A DNA stretch of 60,625 nt from CAYVQE01 sp964633205 (GCA_964633205.1 CAZWFN010000020.1:1-60625), one strand, 5' to 3'; counted from the stretch's first letter, positions 6,858-15,319 are shown. A program made the numbers and translations. The notes: generated by a model from the sequence alone, not told the origin.

Positions 6858-7835
6858 ATGGCCGGGCAGGATGCATCCAGCAGCGGCGACCAATCGCGGC
6901 CGCGCTTCGTCTTCTTCTCCGGCAAGGGCGGGGTGGGCAAGACCACCCTGGCCGCCGCCACCGCGGTGCGGCTCGCCCGCGGCGGCCAGCGGGTGCTGAT
7001 CACCTCCACCGATCCGGCCCACTCGCTGTCCGACGTGTTCGCGCGCGAGATCGGCGACGCCGGCTGCGAGCTGGCCCCGGGGCTGCTGGGCCTGGAGCTG
7101 GACTCGAGCGCCCGCTGGAACGCCGCCGCCGGCGCCTTCGAAGCCGGCGCCGCCGACGCCCGCGGCCGCCGCGGCCGGCTGCAGCGCGCGCTGGGCGATG
7201 CCATGCAGGCGCTGGGCGATGCGCCGGGCGTCGACGAGTTCATGTCGCTCGAGCTGCTGCTCGAGACCATGAGCACCGATGCCTTCGACTGGGTGGTCTT
7301 CGACACCGCGCCCACCGGCCACACCTTGCGGCTGTTGAGCCTGCCGCAGATGCTGGATGGCTGGGTGGGCCGGCTGCTGTCGCTGCGCTCGGCGCTGGGC
7401 AAGATGGGCCGCGTCTTTCGCCGCCTGCTGCCGGGCGGCGGCGACCAGGCCGAGATGGATCAGCAGCTCGGCTCCATCCGCGAGCGCATCGGCCTGGCCC
7501 GTGAGCTGCTGGCCGACCCGGCGCGCTGTCGATTCTGCCTGGTGACCATCCCCGAAGCCATGGGGGTGCTGGAGACCCAGCGCACCCTGGCCCAGCTGCA
7601 GCGGCACGGCATCCCGGTGGCGCGCATCGTGGCCAACCAGGTCCAGCCGCCGTCGGACCACTGCCAGCACTGCCAGCGACGCCACGCCATCCACCGCAGC
7701 GAGCTGGAGCGGCTCGGCACGGTGGCGGCCGGGCTGCCGGTCGATACCATCGCGGCCGAGCCGCACGTGGTCCGCGGCGTCGAGGCGCTGGCCGCCCTGG
7801 GAGCCGAGCTGTGGCCGCAGGGGGTCGGTGGCTGA
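6858..7835 (+). CDS. ArsA/Get3-like anion-transporting ATPase
   Basis: The 325-residue P-loop ATPase has the deviant Walker A motif GKGGVGKTT at residues 22-30, the TDPAHSLSD segment, and the switch motif FDTAPTGHTLRLL, all typical of the ArsA/TRC40/Get3 family. A late CxxC (CQHCQRRH, about residue 273) matches the dimer zinc site of Get3-type proteins. It has a single ATPase domain, unlike the duplicated ArsA of arsenite pumps, and no ArsB or ArsR is nearby. A role in targeting or energising another factor is thus as likely as arsenite export. The start has GAAGGGAAAGGG upstream. It is followed 22 bases later by a small membrane protein. Confidence 0.88.
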   Translation: MAGQDASSSGDQSRPRFVFFSGKGGVGKTTLAAATAVRLARGGQRVLITSTDPAHSLSDVFAREIGDAGCELAPGLLGLELDSSARWNAAAGAFEAGAADARGRRGRLQRALGDAMQALGDAPGVDEFMSLELLLETMSTDAFDWVVFDTAPTGHTLRLLSLPQMLDGWVGRLLSLRSALGKMGRVFRRLLPGGGDQAEMDQQLGSIRERIGLARELLADPARCRFCLVTIPEAMGVLETQRTLAQLQRHGIPVARIVANQVQPPSDHCQHCQRRHAIHRSELERLGTVAAGLPVDTIAAEPHVVRGVEALAALGAELWPQGVGG

Positions 7836-7857
7836 AGAAGTTTCAGGGTGACGCGGG

Positions 7858-8349
7858 ATGAACGAGAGCTGCAACATCGGCAAGAGCCTGTTGCGCGTTG
7901 TTTTGGCGCTGGCCTTTCTGGCCAGTGGGGGCTGGTTGCTGGGCCTGGTTTTGGACGACCTGGAGCTGCTGTCGGGTCGATCCTGGGCGCCGCTGGCCGG
8001 CGGCGTCTGGTTGGCCTACCTGGGCCTGTCGGTCTACCTGTGGCGCCTGGCCGGGCCGCGGCCGTGGCTGCGCGCGCTGATCGGCCTGCCGGTGGTGGGG
8101 CCGCCGTTGCTGCTGGCGGGTCTGGTCTTCGGCTGGCCGCCGGTGGTCGGGCTGGCCGGGGTGGATCCGCCGCCGGGCTGCGCGCCGGTCAAGACTTCAC
8201 CGCGGCCTGCCGGGCGAGCTGCGACCGGCCGCCGCACCGGAAGCTGCCCAGGTGCGAAGCTGCCCAGGTGCCAGCCGCCTCGGCGGCAGGCGACGGCCAC
8301 CTCGGCGGCGTCCAGTCGCCGATCCCCGGGATGCCGGATGCGGAATTGA
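7858..8349 (+). CDS. Small membrane protein, probable frame break near its 3' end
   Basis: The first about 105 residues are clearly protein-like, with three hydrophobic segments (around residues 10-32, 45-62 and 74-96), so this is a small inner-membrane protein of unknown function. From about 8163-8195 onward, the frame in use up to that point loses the GC-ending codon bias and the +3 frame takes it over (continuing FTAACRASCDRPPHRKLPRC…). A perfect 16-base tandem duplication follows at 8240-8271. The true C-terminus is therefore uncertain: the reading given here may be a frameshifted tail. It probably belongs to the same transcript as the ArsA-like ATPase. Confidence 0.5.
   Translation: MNESCNIGKSLLRVVLALAFLASGGWLLGLVLDDLELLSGRSWAPLAGGVWLAYLGLSVYLWRLAGPRPWLRALIGLPVVGPPLLLAGLVFGWPPVVGLAGVDPPPGCAPVKTSPRPAGRAATGRRTGSCPGAKLPRCQPPRRQATATSAASSRRSPGCRMRN
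8240..8271 (+). repeat. Perfect 16-bp tandem duplication
   Basis: GAAGCTGCCCAGGTGC occurs twice back to back. Because 16 is not a multiple of three, the duplication shifts the reading frame of anything read through it. It lies in the ambiguous 3' part of the small membrane protein gene. Confidence 0.9.
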
Positions 8350-8429
8350 ACAAGTTGCGTTGCCGTGCGGTCCAAGGGGAGACTTCGGTATCAGAATCTC
8401 CGGGCCCGGGCCCGGACGCGAGGTGGACG

Positions 8430-8813
8430 ATGAATGGAACGCTCAGGCGCTTGTCGCTGGTCGTCGTTGCGGGCTTCGCGTCGTTGGCCGCTGCCGCGTG
8501 CGCCTCGAATCAGCACGGGGCCAGGCCCCTTGACGACGCCCGGCAGAGCGATGCGTCCGCTGATGAGCAGGCTCCCGATCCCGAGACCGGCCTCAGGCCC
8601 GGGGAGTGCTGGACGCACGAAGACTGCATGCGCTCGGGCGACGGGGTCAACACCATGTGCAGCCTGAGCCACGTGGGCCGCGAGCCGCCCCGCCGGCCGG
8701 ACCAATGCACCAGCGACGCCGACTGCAGCGGCCCGCGCCAGCGCTGCATCTACGTCATCAACCACCGCCGGTGCACCGCCCCGGGACGCTGTGAACCCTG
8801 TTGCAAGCCCTGA
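8430..8813 (+). CDS. Small Cys-rich lipoprotein
   Basis: The 127-residue protein starts with a lipoprotein signal (lipobox LAAAAC near residue 23). A spacer rich in Asp, Ser and Pro follows, and then ten Cys residues in patterns such as CWTHEDC, CTSDADC and CEPCC. This resembles the Dickkopf/EGF-like disulfide modules common in myxobacterial surface lipoproteins. It should be an exported, disulfide-bonded envelope protein of unknown function. Similar Cys patterns occur in at least four other lipoproteins in this window. The start is chosen by the signal peptide and an AGGTGG upstream. Confidence 0.75.
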   Translation: MNGTLRRLSLVVVAGFASLAAAACASNQHGARPLDDARQSDASADEQAPDPETGLRPGECWTHEDCMRSGDGVNTMCSLSHVGREPPRRPDQCTSDADCSGPRQRCIYVINHRRCTAPGRCEPCCKP

Positions 8814-9117
8814 GCGGCGGCCGGAGCCCGAGGTGTGCGCTCAGTGCGGACCGCGCAGTCTGGACAGGGCCCCGGTGTAGGCCGGATAGGGCGCTTGCAT
8901 GCCGGGTGCGGTGCGTTCGAAGGGGCAGGCCGACCATCGGTGTCTTCAAGGCCATCGTTCGTCTCCGCTCCATTCGCTCCCCAGGCAGACGCAGATCGCT
9001 GCTTCGGGATCCGAGGCCGGGCCTGCCGGCTTGCGCGCTGCCGCCGCGGATGCCAAGTTGGTCCCTGGCGGCCGCATCGGTACGGGGCCGGACGAACCAC
9101 GGCGCGGGAGGCCGAGC
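8814..9117. other. Intergenic region before the rubrerythrin-like gene
   Basis: About 300 bases without a convincing gene on either strand. It ends in a ribosome binding site (GGGAGG) for the next gene. I see no clear promoter, hairpin or repeat in it. Confidence 0.4.
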
Positions 9118-9606
9118 ATGGACCTGCACAAGATCTACGAGTACGCATTGGCGCGCGAGCGCGAGGGGCGCGACTTCTTCCGGCGGCACGCCGAGCGCAT
9201 GCCGCACGCGGCGGCGGCGGGTGCCTTCCGGGCCCTGGCCGCCGAGGAGGAGCAGCACATCGCCTACATCCAGGGATTGCTGCGCGCGCTCGACGGCCAG
9301 GCACCGGCGGCCGAGCCGCCGGCGGCGCTGGACGGCGAGGGGCTGTTCGCCGAGCGGGCCGGCCGCGAGCTGCTGGAGCAGACGGTGGTCGAGTCCATGA
9401 TCCCGGATGTGGCCGTGCTGCGCACCGCCTATCTGATCGAGCGCGACTTCGTCGAGTTCTACCAGCGCATGGCCGAGCGCACCGAGGGCGAGGCCAGCGC
9501 CGCCCTGCAGCGGCTGGCCGACTGGGAGCGCTCCCACGCCGAGCTGTTCGAGCGGCTGCACGATGAGGTCTTCGAGCAGTACGCCGGCATGCCCTGGGGC
9601 GGCTGA
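9118..9606 (+). CDS. Rubrerythrin/ferritin-like diiron protein
   Basis: The 162-residue protein is a four-helix bundle with carboxylate/His ligands expected of ferritin-like diiron sites: EREGRDFF in helix 1, AEEEQHIAYI in helix 2, ERDFVEFYQ in helix 3 and WERSHAELF in helix 4. There is no C-terminal rubredoxin domain, so it is the short, 'erythrin' form. Such proteins bind two irons and act in peroxide detoxification or iron handling in the cytoplasm. The ATG is preceded by GGGAGG. It stands alone on its strand; the next gene downstream is on the opposite strand. Confidence 0.8.
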   Translation: MDLHKIYEYALAREREGRDFFRRHAERMPHAAAAGAFRALAAEEEQHIAYIQGLLRALDGQAPAAEPPAALDGEGLFAERAGRELLEQTVVESMIPDVAVLRTAYLIERDFVEFYQRMAERTEGEASAALQRLADWERSHAELFERLHDEVFEQYAGMPWGG

Positions 9607-9649
9607 ATCCGTTTTCCCGCCCCGAGGGCCTGTCTCCACCGCGCGTTCG

Positions 9650-10540
9650 TCACAAGGTGCGCAGCGGCGGCGGCCAGCGGCCGGCCGGCCGCTGGTAGTC
9701 CACGTCGGGAACACCCACGGTGATGGCCGCGCGCACCTTCTCGCCGGCCGGCAGCCCCAGCCGCCGCCGGATGCGCGGATCGCGGCGCAAGGCCTCGACC
9801 GCGAAGCCCACCAGACAGGTGCCCAGCCCCAGGCTCTCGGCCGCCAGCAGGATTTGTCCCGCGGCCAGCAGGGCGTCTTCGGTGGGGCAGGTGGCGCCCG
9901 GCCGGCTGGCGATCAGGATCACCGCCGGCGCGCCGTGGAACAGCCGGTCGTCGCCGCGCGCGTCCCAGCCATCGAGGGCCTCGGCCACGGACTGGTGGTA
10001 CTCGCGCCAGTAGGTGCCCAGCGGATCGCCGGGCGCCAGCCGCGAGGCCAGCCGCGCCGCCCGGCTGCCGGCCACCCGCTCCAGCAGGCGGAAGAAGTCG
10101 GCCACCGCCTCGCCCAGCCGCAGCACCGCCGCCCGATCGGGCAGCAGGCTGAAGGACCAGGCCTGGCTGTTGGTGCCGCTGGGCGCGCTGGCGCCGATGC
10201 GCACCAGGTCTTCGAGCAGGTGGCGCTCCAGCGGCTCATCGCGGTAGCAGCGGCAGGAGCGGCGCATGGCCATCAGCGCGGCCAGGTCGGCCGCGGCCAC
10301 CCGCGCGGCCCGGCCGCCGCTCAGCTCCTGGCTGCGGTAGGCGGGCGCCTCCAGCCCCGGCACCGCGACGGCGGCTTCGGGGCAGACCGCGGCGCAGTGG
10401 CCGCACTGCAGCGAGGCGTCGAGGATCACCCGGGCGGTGCCCTCGACCAGGCCCAGGCTGCGTTCCGGGCAGACCCGCACGCAGCTGCCGCAGCCGATGC
10501 AGCGCGCGGCGTCGATCTCGGTGATGTTGGCCAGGCTCAT
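9650..10540 (-). CDS. Ferredoxin-nitroreductase fusion protein
   Basis: The 296-residue protein has an N-terminal 2[4Fe-4S] ferredoxin domain: cluster 1 is a full CIGCGSCVRVCP (residues 14-25), while cluster 2 reads SLQCGHCAAVCP, with Ser where the first Cys is expected. From about residue 90 a nitroreductase fold follows (RRSCRCYRDEPL, then SAPSGTNSQAWSF, and GLGTCLVGF), which binds FMN. Such fusions are thought to pass electrons from ferredoxin-type clusters to a flavin. Its substrate is unknown. Its start overlaps the stop of the upstream Ser/Thr kinase gene by 4 bases (ATGA), so the two are co-translated. Confidence 0.88.
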   Translation of the reverse strand: MSLANITEIDAARCIGCGSCVRVCPERSLGLVEGTARVILDASLQCGHCAAVCPEAAVAVPGLEAPAYRSQELSGGRAARVAAADLAALMAMRRSCRCYRDEPLERHLLEDLVRIGASAPSGTNSQAWSFSLLPDRAAVLRLGEAVADFFRLLERVAGSRAARLASRLAPGDPLGTYWREYHQSVAEALDGWDARGDDRLFHGAPAVILIASRPGATCPTEDALLAAGQILLAAESLGLGTCLVGFAVEALRRDPRIRRRLGLPAGEKVRAAITVGVPDVDYQRPAGRWPPPLRTL

Positions 10541-12003
10541 CCTTCGTCTCCATCCGCCCCGTCGCCGCCCGGTTCGCCTTCATCGTCCCCATCGACCACC
10601 GGCAGCGGCCGGGTGCGGCGTTGCCCCAAGGAGCGCCCGGAAGGTTTGCGCGCACCGTCGACCCGGGTGCGCTCCGCGGCCGTCGCCGGGTCTTCGGCGT
10701 CGGCCGGCGGTCGGGGCGCGGGTGCGGCCAGCTCGGTCTCGTCGTCCCAGTCGGCGGCCGCCGGCGCGGCCGCTGTGTCGCTGGCCGCCGGCCGCTCGGA
10801 CGCGATGTCGACATCGACCTCCACCCGCGGCAGCGCATAAGGCGGCGGGCGCTTCAGGCTGGGTATGGTGGCCGCCGCCGTGTGGCTGTCGGGCGCGTCC
10901 GCCGCCGCGGCGTCGGCCGGTGCAGCCGCGTCCGCCGCGCGGGGATCGAGCACCAGGGTGCTCATGTCGTCGAAATCCGCCGCCCGCATGCGATCCACGC
11001 TTTGCGGTCGCGGCTGGGCGCGCTCGATGCGGCGGGCCTCGGCCGCCAGCTCCGCCTGGGCCACCCGGATGCGATCACCGAAGGCGTCGGCCACAAAGCG
11101 GGCCAGGTCCGAGGAGAACAGCTTGATGCCGGAGTCGAAGACCCAGCCCTCCAGCGCGTCGCGCATGGCCGCTGTGGTGGGGTAGCGCTGCTCGCGCTCG
11201 CGGTGCATGGCCCGCAGCAAGATGGCCTCGAGCGGCTCGGCGATGGCCGGGTTGATCGCGCGCGGTGGGGTGAACTCGGCCTGGCGCGCCTGCAGCAGCT
11301 GCGTCTGCTCGGTCTTGCCATCGTAGGCGTCGCGCAAGGTGAGCATCTTGTAGAGGCAGACGCCGAGGCTGAACAGGTCGCTGCGTTGATCCAGATCGCG
11401 GCCGCTGGCCTGCTCGGGCGACATGTACTTGAACTTGCCCTTGATCACGCCGGTGCGGGTGCGCTGGCGTGACCAGGTCACCTTGGCGATGCCGAAGTCG
11501 GCCAGCTTCACCGCGCCGTCGAACGAGACCAGGATGTTCGACGGCGAGATGTCGCGGTGGATGACGTGCTGCGGTCGGCCCTGCGGGTCCCGGTTGCGGT
11601 GGGCGTGATCGAGCCCGTACAGCGCCTCGATCACGATGAAGCAGGCCAGCGCCACCGGCACCGGCTGGCCGAGCTGCTTCAGACCGCTGATGATCTGCGA
11701 CACGTTCAGGCCCTGCACGTACTCCATGACGTGGAAGAGCCGGTTGTCGATGCAGCCGAAGTCGTGCAGCTCGACGATGTTGGCGTGGTGTAGCCCGGCG
11801 GCCAGCTTGGCCTCGTCGATGAACATGTCGACGAACTTGGGCTCGCGGCTCAGCGCCGGCAGCATGCGCTTGATGGCCACCGGTTTGGTGAAGCCCTGCT
11901 CGCCGAAGGCCACCGCGCGGTGGATCTCGGCCATGCCGCCCTTGGCGATGCGCTTGAGCAGCAGATAGCGGCCGAAGGTTTGAGGTGGTTGCGCTTGCGG
12001 CAT
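10537..12003 (-). CDS. Hanks-type Ser/Thr protein kinase
   Basis: The 488-residue protein opens with a kinase domain at residues about 13-280: a Gly loop variant IAKGGMAEIH, VAIK lysine, catalytic loop VIHRDISPSN, DFGIAK, and KYMSPEQAS. The C-terminal 150 residues are Ala/Pro/Asp-rich and of low complexity, with no transmembrane segment or PASTA domain, so it appears to be a soluble cytosolic kinase, as in many myxobacteria. The ATG at 12003 follows GGGAGCGGG; an in-frame start 150 bases upstream would add a residue stretch with no homology signal. The downstream ferredoxin-nitroreductase is a translationally coupled partner and possible target. Confidence 0.93.
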   Translation of the reverse strand: MPQAQPPQTFGRYLLLKRIAKGGMAEIHRAVAFGEQGFTKPVAIKRMLPALSREPKFVDMFIDEAKLAAGLHHANIVELHDFGCIDNRLFHVMEYVQGLNVSQIISGLKQLGQPVPVALACFIVIEALYGLDHAHRNRDPQGRPQHVIHRDISPSNILVSFDGAVKLADFGIAKVTWSRQRTRTGVIKGKFKYMSPEQASGRDLDQRSDLFSLGVCLYKMLTLRDAYDGKTEQTQLLQARQAEFTPPRAINPAIAEPLEAILLRAMHREREQRYPTTAAMRDALEGWVFDSGIKLFSSDLARFVADAFGDRIRVAQAELAAEARRIERAQPRPQSVDRMRAADFDDMSTLVLDPRAADAAAPADAAAADAPDSHTAAATIPSLKRPPPYALPRVEVDVDIASERPAASDTAAAPAAADWDDETELAAPAPRPPADAEDPATAAERTRVDGARKPSGRSLGQRRTRPLPVVDGDDEGEPGGDGADGDEG

Positions 12004-12384
12004 CCCGCTCCCGTCCGAACGGCCGCCATTGTCCGCCGCGCCGGCCGGGGGTGTCAAATCGCTCCGAGCCGAGCCATACCCTTCGGCTGCTTTTCGGTTT
12101 GGCGGCCGGCTTTCAGGGCGATCCCGGCCTGGCTGGAACGGGGCAGGAGTCAATCTGGGTGGCTCGGGCTGGGCCGTTCGTGTCTTCGGGCGCCGCTAGA
12201 TCAGGGCGGCCGCAGCCATCGGCGCTGGCACGCCGGGTGCAAGTGCAGCTGGGTATGATTCCGCCGCCGGGCGACAACCCGGCCCTGCGCGGCCCGGTGG
12301 GGACCCGCTCGTCCATCGCGCTGCCCGGCCCGGCCCGGCGGCTGCGCCGCCCGGGCGGTCCCGTGGGCGGCAGGAGGGAGTCGG
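12004..12384. other. Divergent intergenic region (kinase / CapA-like gene)
   Basis: About 380 bases hold both promoters. A TATGAT at 12254-12259 is a good -10 element for the plus strand, but no matching -35 is present at the usual distance. A short CAGGAGTCAATCTGGG (12144-12159) resembles 3497-3512 at 14 of 16 bases. No gene is convincing here. Confidence 0.4.
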
Positions 12385-13593
12385 GTGGATATGGCTGACG
12401 CCAAAATGACGGGCGCCTTGTTGGGCGCGATGTTGGGCATGCTCTCCGGGGCGTGTCCTGCAGCCGGTGCCGGCGGCGGCGAAGAGCCGCTGGCCGACAT
12501 CTTCCTGTGCGGCGACGTGATGACCGGCCGGGGCATCGATCAGATCCTGGCCCACCCGGCCGACCCGGTCCTCTACGAGCGCCACGTCAAGGACGCCCGC
12601 CGCTACATCCGGATCGCCGAGCAGGAGTCCGGTCGGATCCCCCGGCCGGCTCCGTTCGCCTACGTGTGGGGCGATGCCCTGGAGGAGCTGAGGCGGAGAG
12701 AGCCCGACGTGCGGCTGATCAACCTGGAGACCAGCGTCACCGAACACGACGAGCGCTGGCCGGGCAAGGGCATCCACTACCGGATGCATCCGGACAACCT
12801 GCCGGCCCTGGCCGCCGCCGGGGTCGATGTCTGCTCGCTGGCCAACAACCACGTGCTGGACTGGGGCTACGGCGGGCTGGCGGAGACCCTGGCCAGCCTG
12901 CGAGGGGCCGATATCGCGACCACCGGCGCGGGCCCGAACCTGGACCGGGCGCGCCGGCCGGCCGTGGTGCCGCTGGCCGCGGGGGGTCGGGTGCTGGTGT
13001 TCGGCTATGCGACCGCTTCCAGCGGGGTGCCCGCGGCCTGGGCGGCCGCGGCCGAACGCCCCGGGGTCAACCGGCTGGCGAAGCTGTCGCGCGGCGCCGT
13101 GGCCGCCATCGCCGAGCAGGTCCGGTCGGCCAAGCGACCCGGAGACGTGGTCATCGCATCCATCCACTGGGGCGGCAACTGGGGCCATGCCATCCCCGCC
13201 GAGCAGCGCGAGTTCGCCCACCGCCTGATCGACGAGGCCCAGGTGGACGTGGTCCACGGCCATTCCTCCCACCACGTCAAGGCCATCGAGGTCTACCAGA
13301 ACAAGCCGGTGCTCTACGGTTGCGGTGATTTTTTGAACGACTACGAGGGCATCGGCGGTCACCAGAGCTACCGGCCGCATCTCAGCCTGATGTACTTCCT
13401 GCGCCTGGAGCCCACCACGGGCGAGCTGCGCTCGCTGCGCATGGTGCCCATGCGCATCCACCGCTTCCGCCTCGAACGCGCCTCCGCTGACGACACCCGC
13501 TGGCTCGAGCAGCTGCTGGACCGCCAAGGCCGCCCCTTCGGCACCGGAGCCGAGACCACGGACCAGGGGGAGCTGGTCCTGCGCTGGAAGTAG
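12385..13593 (+). CDS. CapA-family (PGA_cap) metallophosphatase-like protein
   Basis: The 402-residue protein matches the poly-gamma-glutamate capsule CapA fold, a calcineurin-like metallophosphoesterase. Its motifs, in order, are LCGDVMTGRG, LINLETSVT, LANNHVLDWG, SIHWGGNWG and the His-rich VHGHSSHHVKAIEVY, then VLYGCGDFLNDY. The N-terminus has a signal peptide that may end in a lipobox (LSGAC), so it is exported. CapA proteins act in synthesis or surface anchoring of poly-glutamate and are also found as lone proteins of unknown substrate; no capB or capC is present here. GTG at 12385 fits AGGAGG seven bases upstream; ATG at 12391 is the alternative. Confidence 0.88.
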   Translation: MDMADAKMTGALLGAMLGMLSGACPAAGAGGGEEPLADIFLCGDVMTGRGIDQILAHPADPVLYERHVKDARRYIRIAEQESGRIPRPAPFAYVWGDALEELRRREPDVRLINLETSVTEHDERWPGKGIHYRMHPDNLPALAAAGVDVCSLANNHVLDWGYGGLAETLASLRGADIATTGAGPNLDRARRPAVVPLAAGGRVLVFGYATASSGVPAAWAAAAERPGVNRLAKLSRGAVAAIAEQVRSAKRPGDVVIASIHWGGNWGHAIPAEQREFAHRLIDEAQVDVVHGHSSHHVKAIEVYQNKPVLYGCGDFLNDYEGIGGHQSYRPHLSLMYFLRLEPTTGELRSLRMVPMRIHRFRLERASADDTRWLEQLLDRQGRPFGTGAETTDQGELVLRWK

Positions 13594-13632
13594 TCCGGCA
13601 GTGGTTGGATCGCGCCAACGGCACCTGCGTTC

Positions 13633-14247
13633 TCATCTTCGGGCGGCCGGTTCGAACTCCAGGGCCGCCGAGTTGATGCAGTGGCGCTGGCCGCTGGGCG
13701 CGGGGCCGTCGTCGAACACGTGGCCGAGGTGGCCGCCGCAGCGGGCGCAGAGCACCTCGGTGCGCACCATGCCCAGGGAGCGATCCGACTGGCGCTGCAC
13801 GTGGCCGTCCGCCACCGCCCGGGTGAACGAGGGCCAGCCGCTGCCGGAGTCGAACTTGTCGGCGGCGCTGTAGAGCGCCAGTCCGCAGCCGGCGCAGCGG
13901 TAGATGCCGGCGGCGTGGTGGTCCCAGTAGGCGCCGCTGAAGGCCGGCTCGGTGCCTTTCTGCCGCAGCACCCGGTACTGCTCCGGTCTGAGCGCCTGCC
14001 GCCACTCGGCGTCGGTCTTGCTGATCGTCTCGAACATGGCTGCCTCCCCTGGCTCGGCTACGGTGTTTTTCACCTTTTCGGCTTCTGCGTCTTGGTGGCG
14101 GTCAGCGGCGACGGCTTTCTGGTCTTCGGGTCGGTCATCGGGCTCGGCGGCCGCCAGCCAGCCGGCGTAGATCATCAGTCCGACAGCACCCAGCAGCACC
14201 AGCATCCGCCACGGCTTTTTGCTGTTGTTGAAATGTTCGTTTTCCAT
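13633..14247 (-). CDS. msrB: Peptide methionine-(R)-S-oxide reductase, membrane-anchored
   Basis: Residues about 72-200 form a complete MsrB domain: zinc sites CAGCG and CARCG, the signature GGHLGHVFDDGP, SGSGWPSF, and the catalytic Cys in RHCINSAALEF. The enzyme reduces methionine-R-sulfoxide in proteins. Unlike the usual 140-residue cytosolic form, this one starts with a 30-residue segment containing a transmembrane helix (MLVLLGAVGLMIYAGWLAA) and a charged linker, so the domain is probably tethered on the periplasmic side. No resolving Cys at the usual position is obvious. The start has GGGAGGACTTCA upstream. Confidence 0.93.
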   Translation of the reverse strand: MENEHFNNSKKPWRMLVLLGAVGLMIYAGWLAAAEPDDRPEDQKAVAADRHQDAEAEKVKNTVAEPGEAAMFETISKTDAEWRQALRPEQYRVLRQKGTEPAFSGAYWDHHAAGIYRCAGCGLALYSAADKFDSGSGWPSFTRAVADGHVQRQSDRSLGMVRTEVLCARCGGHLGHVFDDGPAPSGQRHCINSAALEFEPAARR

Positions 14248-14393
14248 TGAAGTCCTCCCACCTTGTTCGTCGCCCCAGCGCCCCGGCGGCTTACAGCGGC
14301 CAGGGCGCTTGCCGGGGTTGGTCGCAGCCGGGCTGCCGCGGTTGCCCGGCGACCCGTTCGTTCCGGTCTATCTGGATATTTTCATTGATTTTT

Positions 14394-14405
14394 AGCTCTT
14401 GAGCT
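14394..14405. promoter_or_regulatory. Perfect 12-bp palindrome AGCTCTTGAGCT
   Basis: A perfect inverted repeat in an AT-rich island (about 14368-14405) of the divergent msrB / zinc-ribbon spacer, a likely place for an operator. No regulator or promoter was matched to it. Confidence 0.35.
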
Positions 14406-14472
14406 GCCATGCTGTACTCCGGTGGCGGGACGCCGGTTCATCGGTTCGGTGGGGCCTGGCAGGACGGTGGAG

Positions 14473-14703
14473 ATGAACCGCAGAGACCGGCAACGGCCGA
14501 CGATGCGAGACAAGCCGACGAGGCCCGAGGCCCCGGGCGGCGCGGATCTGATCATCAAGTGCAGCCATTGTGGCCGCATCTGCCGCGAGCCCGGAGGCTG
14601 GCAGCAGCCGGGGCCGTCCGCAAGGGACGACGAGGCCGGGCTGCGCTACAGCCACGGCATCTGCCCGGATTGCCTGCAGCGGCACTTCCCCGAGTTCAGC
14701 TAG
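14473..14703 (+). CDS. Small zinc-ribbon protein (CxxC…SHGICPDC type)
   Basis: The 76-residue protein carries IIKCSHCGRIC followed 30 residues later by YSHGICPDCLQRHFPE. This CxxC…fSHGICPxC…yPe pattern is the small module often found at the C-terminus of bacterial histidine kinases and diguanylate cyclases, and here it stands alone. The four Cys suggest zinc binding. Function unknown. The ATG at 14473 follows GGTGGAG; a GTG at 14422 would add 17 residues. Its TAG stop is the first triplet of a strong hairpin. Confidence 0.6.
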   Translation: MNRRDRQRPTMRDKPTRPEAPGGADLIIKCSHCGRICREPGGWQQPGPSARDDEAGLRYSHGICPDCLQRHFPEFS

Positions 14704-14739
14704 GCCTGAATCAAGCGCAGGGCGCTTGCTTCAGGCCTA
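14701..14739 (+). terminator. Strong hairpin overlapping the stop codon
   Basis: An 18-base stem with one mismatch (TAGGCCTGAATCAAGCGC, loop AGG, then its complement) begins exactly at the TAG stop of the zinc-ribbon gene. There is no following T-run, so it could be a factor-assisted terminator, an RNA-stabilising hairpin or a protein-binding site. Confidence 0.65.
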
Positions 14740-14869
14740 GATTCTCGTTGAGGGGGCTCTCGAGCCGGTGGAATGCGCACAGCGGTGGCCGGGGCCCGGA
14801 CCATCTCGGGCCGGTGGTGCAGCTTGCAAAACGGCATCCCTTCGGCTATGGATGGCGGCGGAGGTGGAG

Positions 14870-15319
14870 ATGGCCACACTGCTGGAAAAGCTGCCCCTGC
14901 CCGCCGAGCGAGCCGCGGTGATCGCCGATTGCAACAAGCTGCTCGACGCCGAGGTGGCCCGCAAAAAGGGCATGACCGGTCTGGCCATCAAGGCCGGCTA
15001 CAAGATCCTCAAGTCCTTCAAGCCCGGCGCGGTACCGGATGCCATCGACAACCTGCTCGACGATTTCATCGCCGCGCTGGAGCCGTTCCACTCCGACTAC
15101 CTGGCCGCTGAGGATTGCGCCAGCTTCGGCACCCACCTGCGCGGCCGGCAGGACGAGGTGGCCGAGGCCCTGGTGCAGGTGACCGACGGCCGGGCCGACC
15201 GTTCGCGGCACACCACCCTGGTGCGCGGCTACCGCAAGCTGCGCCCGGGCGCGCTGCGTCATGTCGGCCAGGCGGTTCCCGGACTGGCCGATCTGTTCGA
15301 TCGCTACTACCAGGACTGA
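14870..15319 (+). CDS. Conserved hypothetical helical protein (DUF6918-like)
   Basis: The 149-residue protein is mostly alpha-helical with no signal peptide or membrane segment. The pattern LLEKLPLPAERAAVIADC, EVARKKGMTGLAIKAGYKIL and FKPGAVPDAIDNLLDDFIAAL resembles a family of about 140-residue bacterial proteins I recall as DUF6918; this match is from memory and unverified. The ATG at 14870 is preceded by GGAGGTGGAG, which decides the start over a longer in-frame alternative. Function is unknown. Confidence 0.6.
   Translation: MATLLEKLPLPAERAAVIADCNKLLDAEVARKKGMTGLAIKAGYKILKSFKPGAVPDAIDNLLDDFIAALEPFHSDYLAAEDCASFGTHLRGRQDEVAEALVQVTDGRADRSRHTTLVRGYRKLRPGALRHVGQAVPGLADLFDRYYQD

Noticed and set aside
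3497..12159. Short similarity between 3497-3512 and 12144-12159 (14 of 16 bases)
   Set aside because: Too short and without flanking identity to call a repeat in GC-rich sequence.
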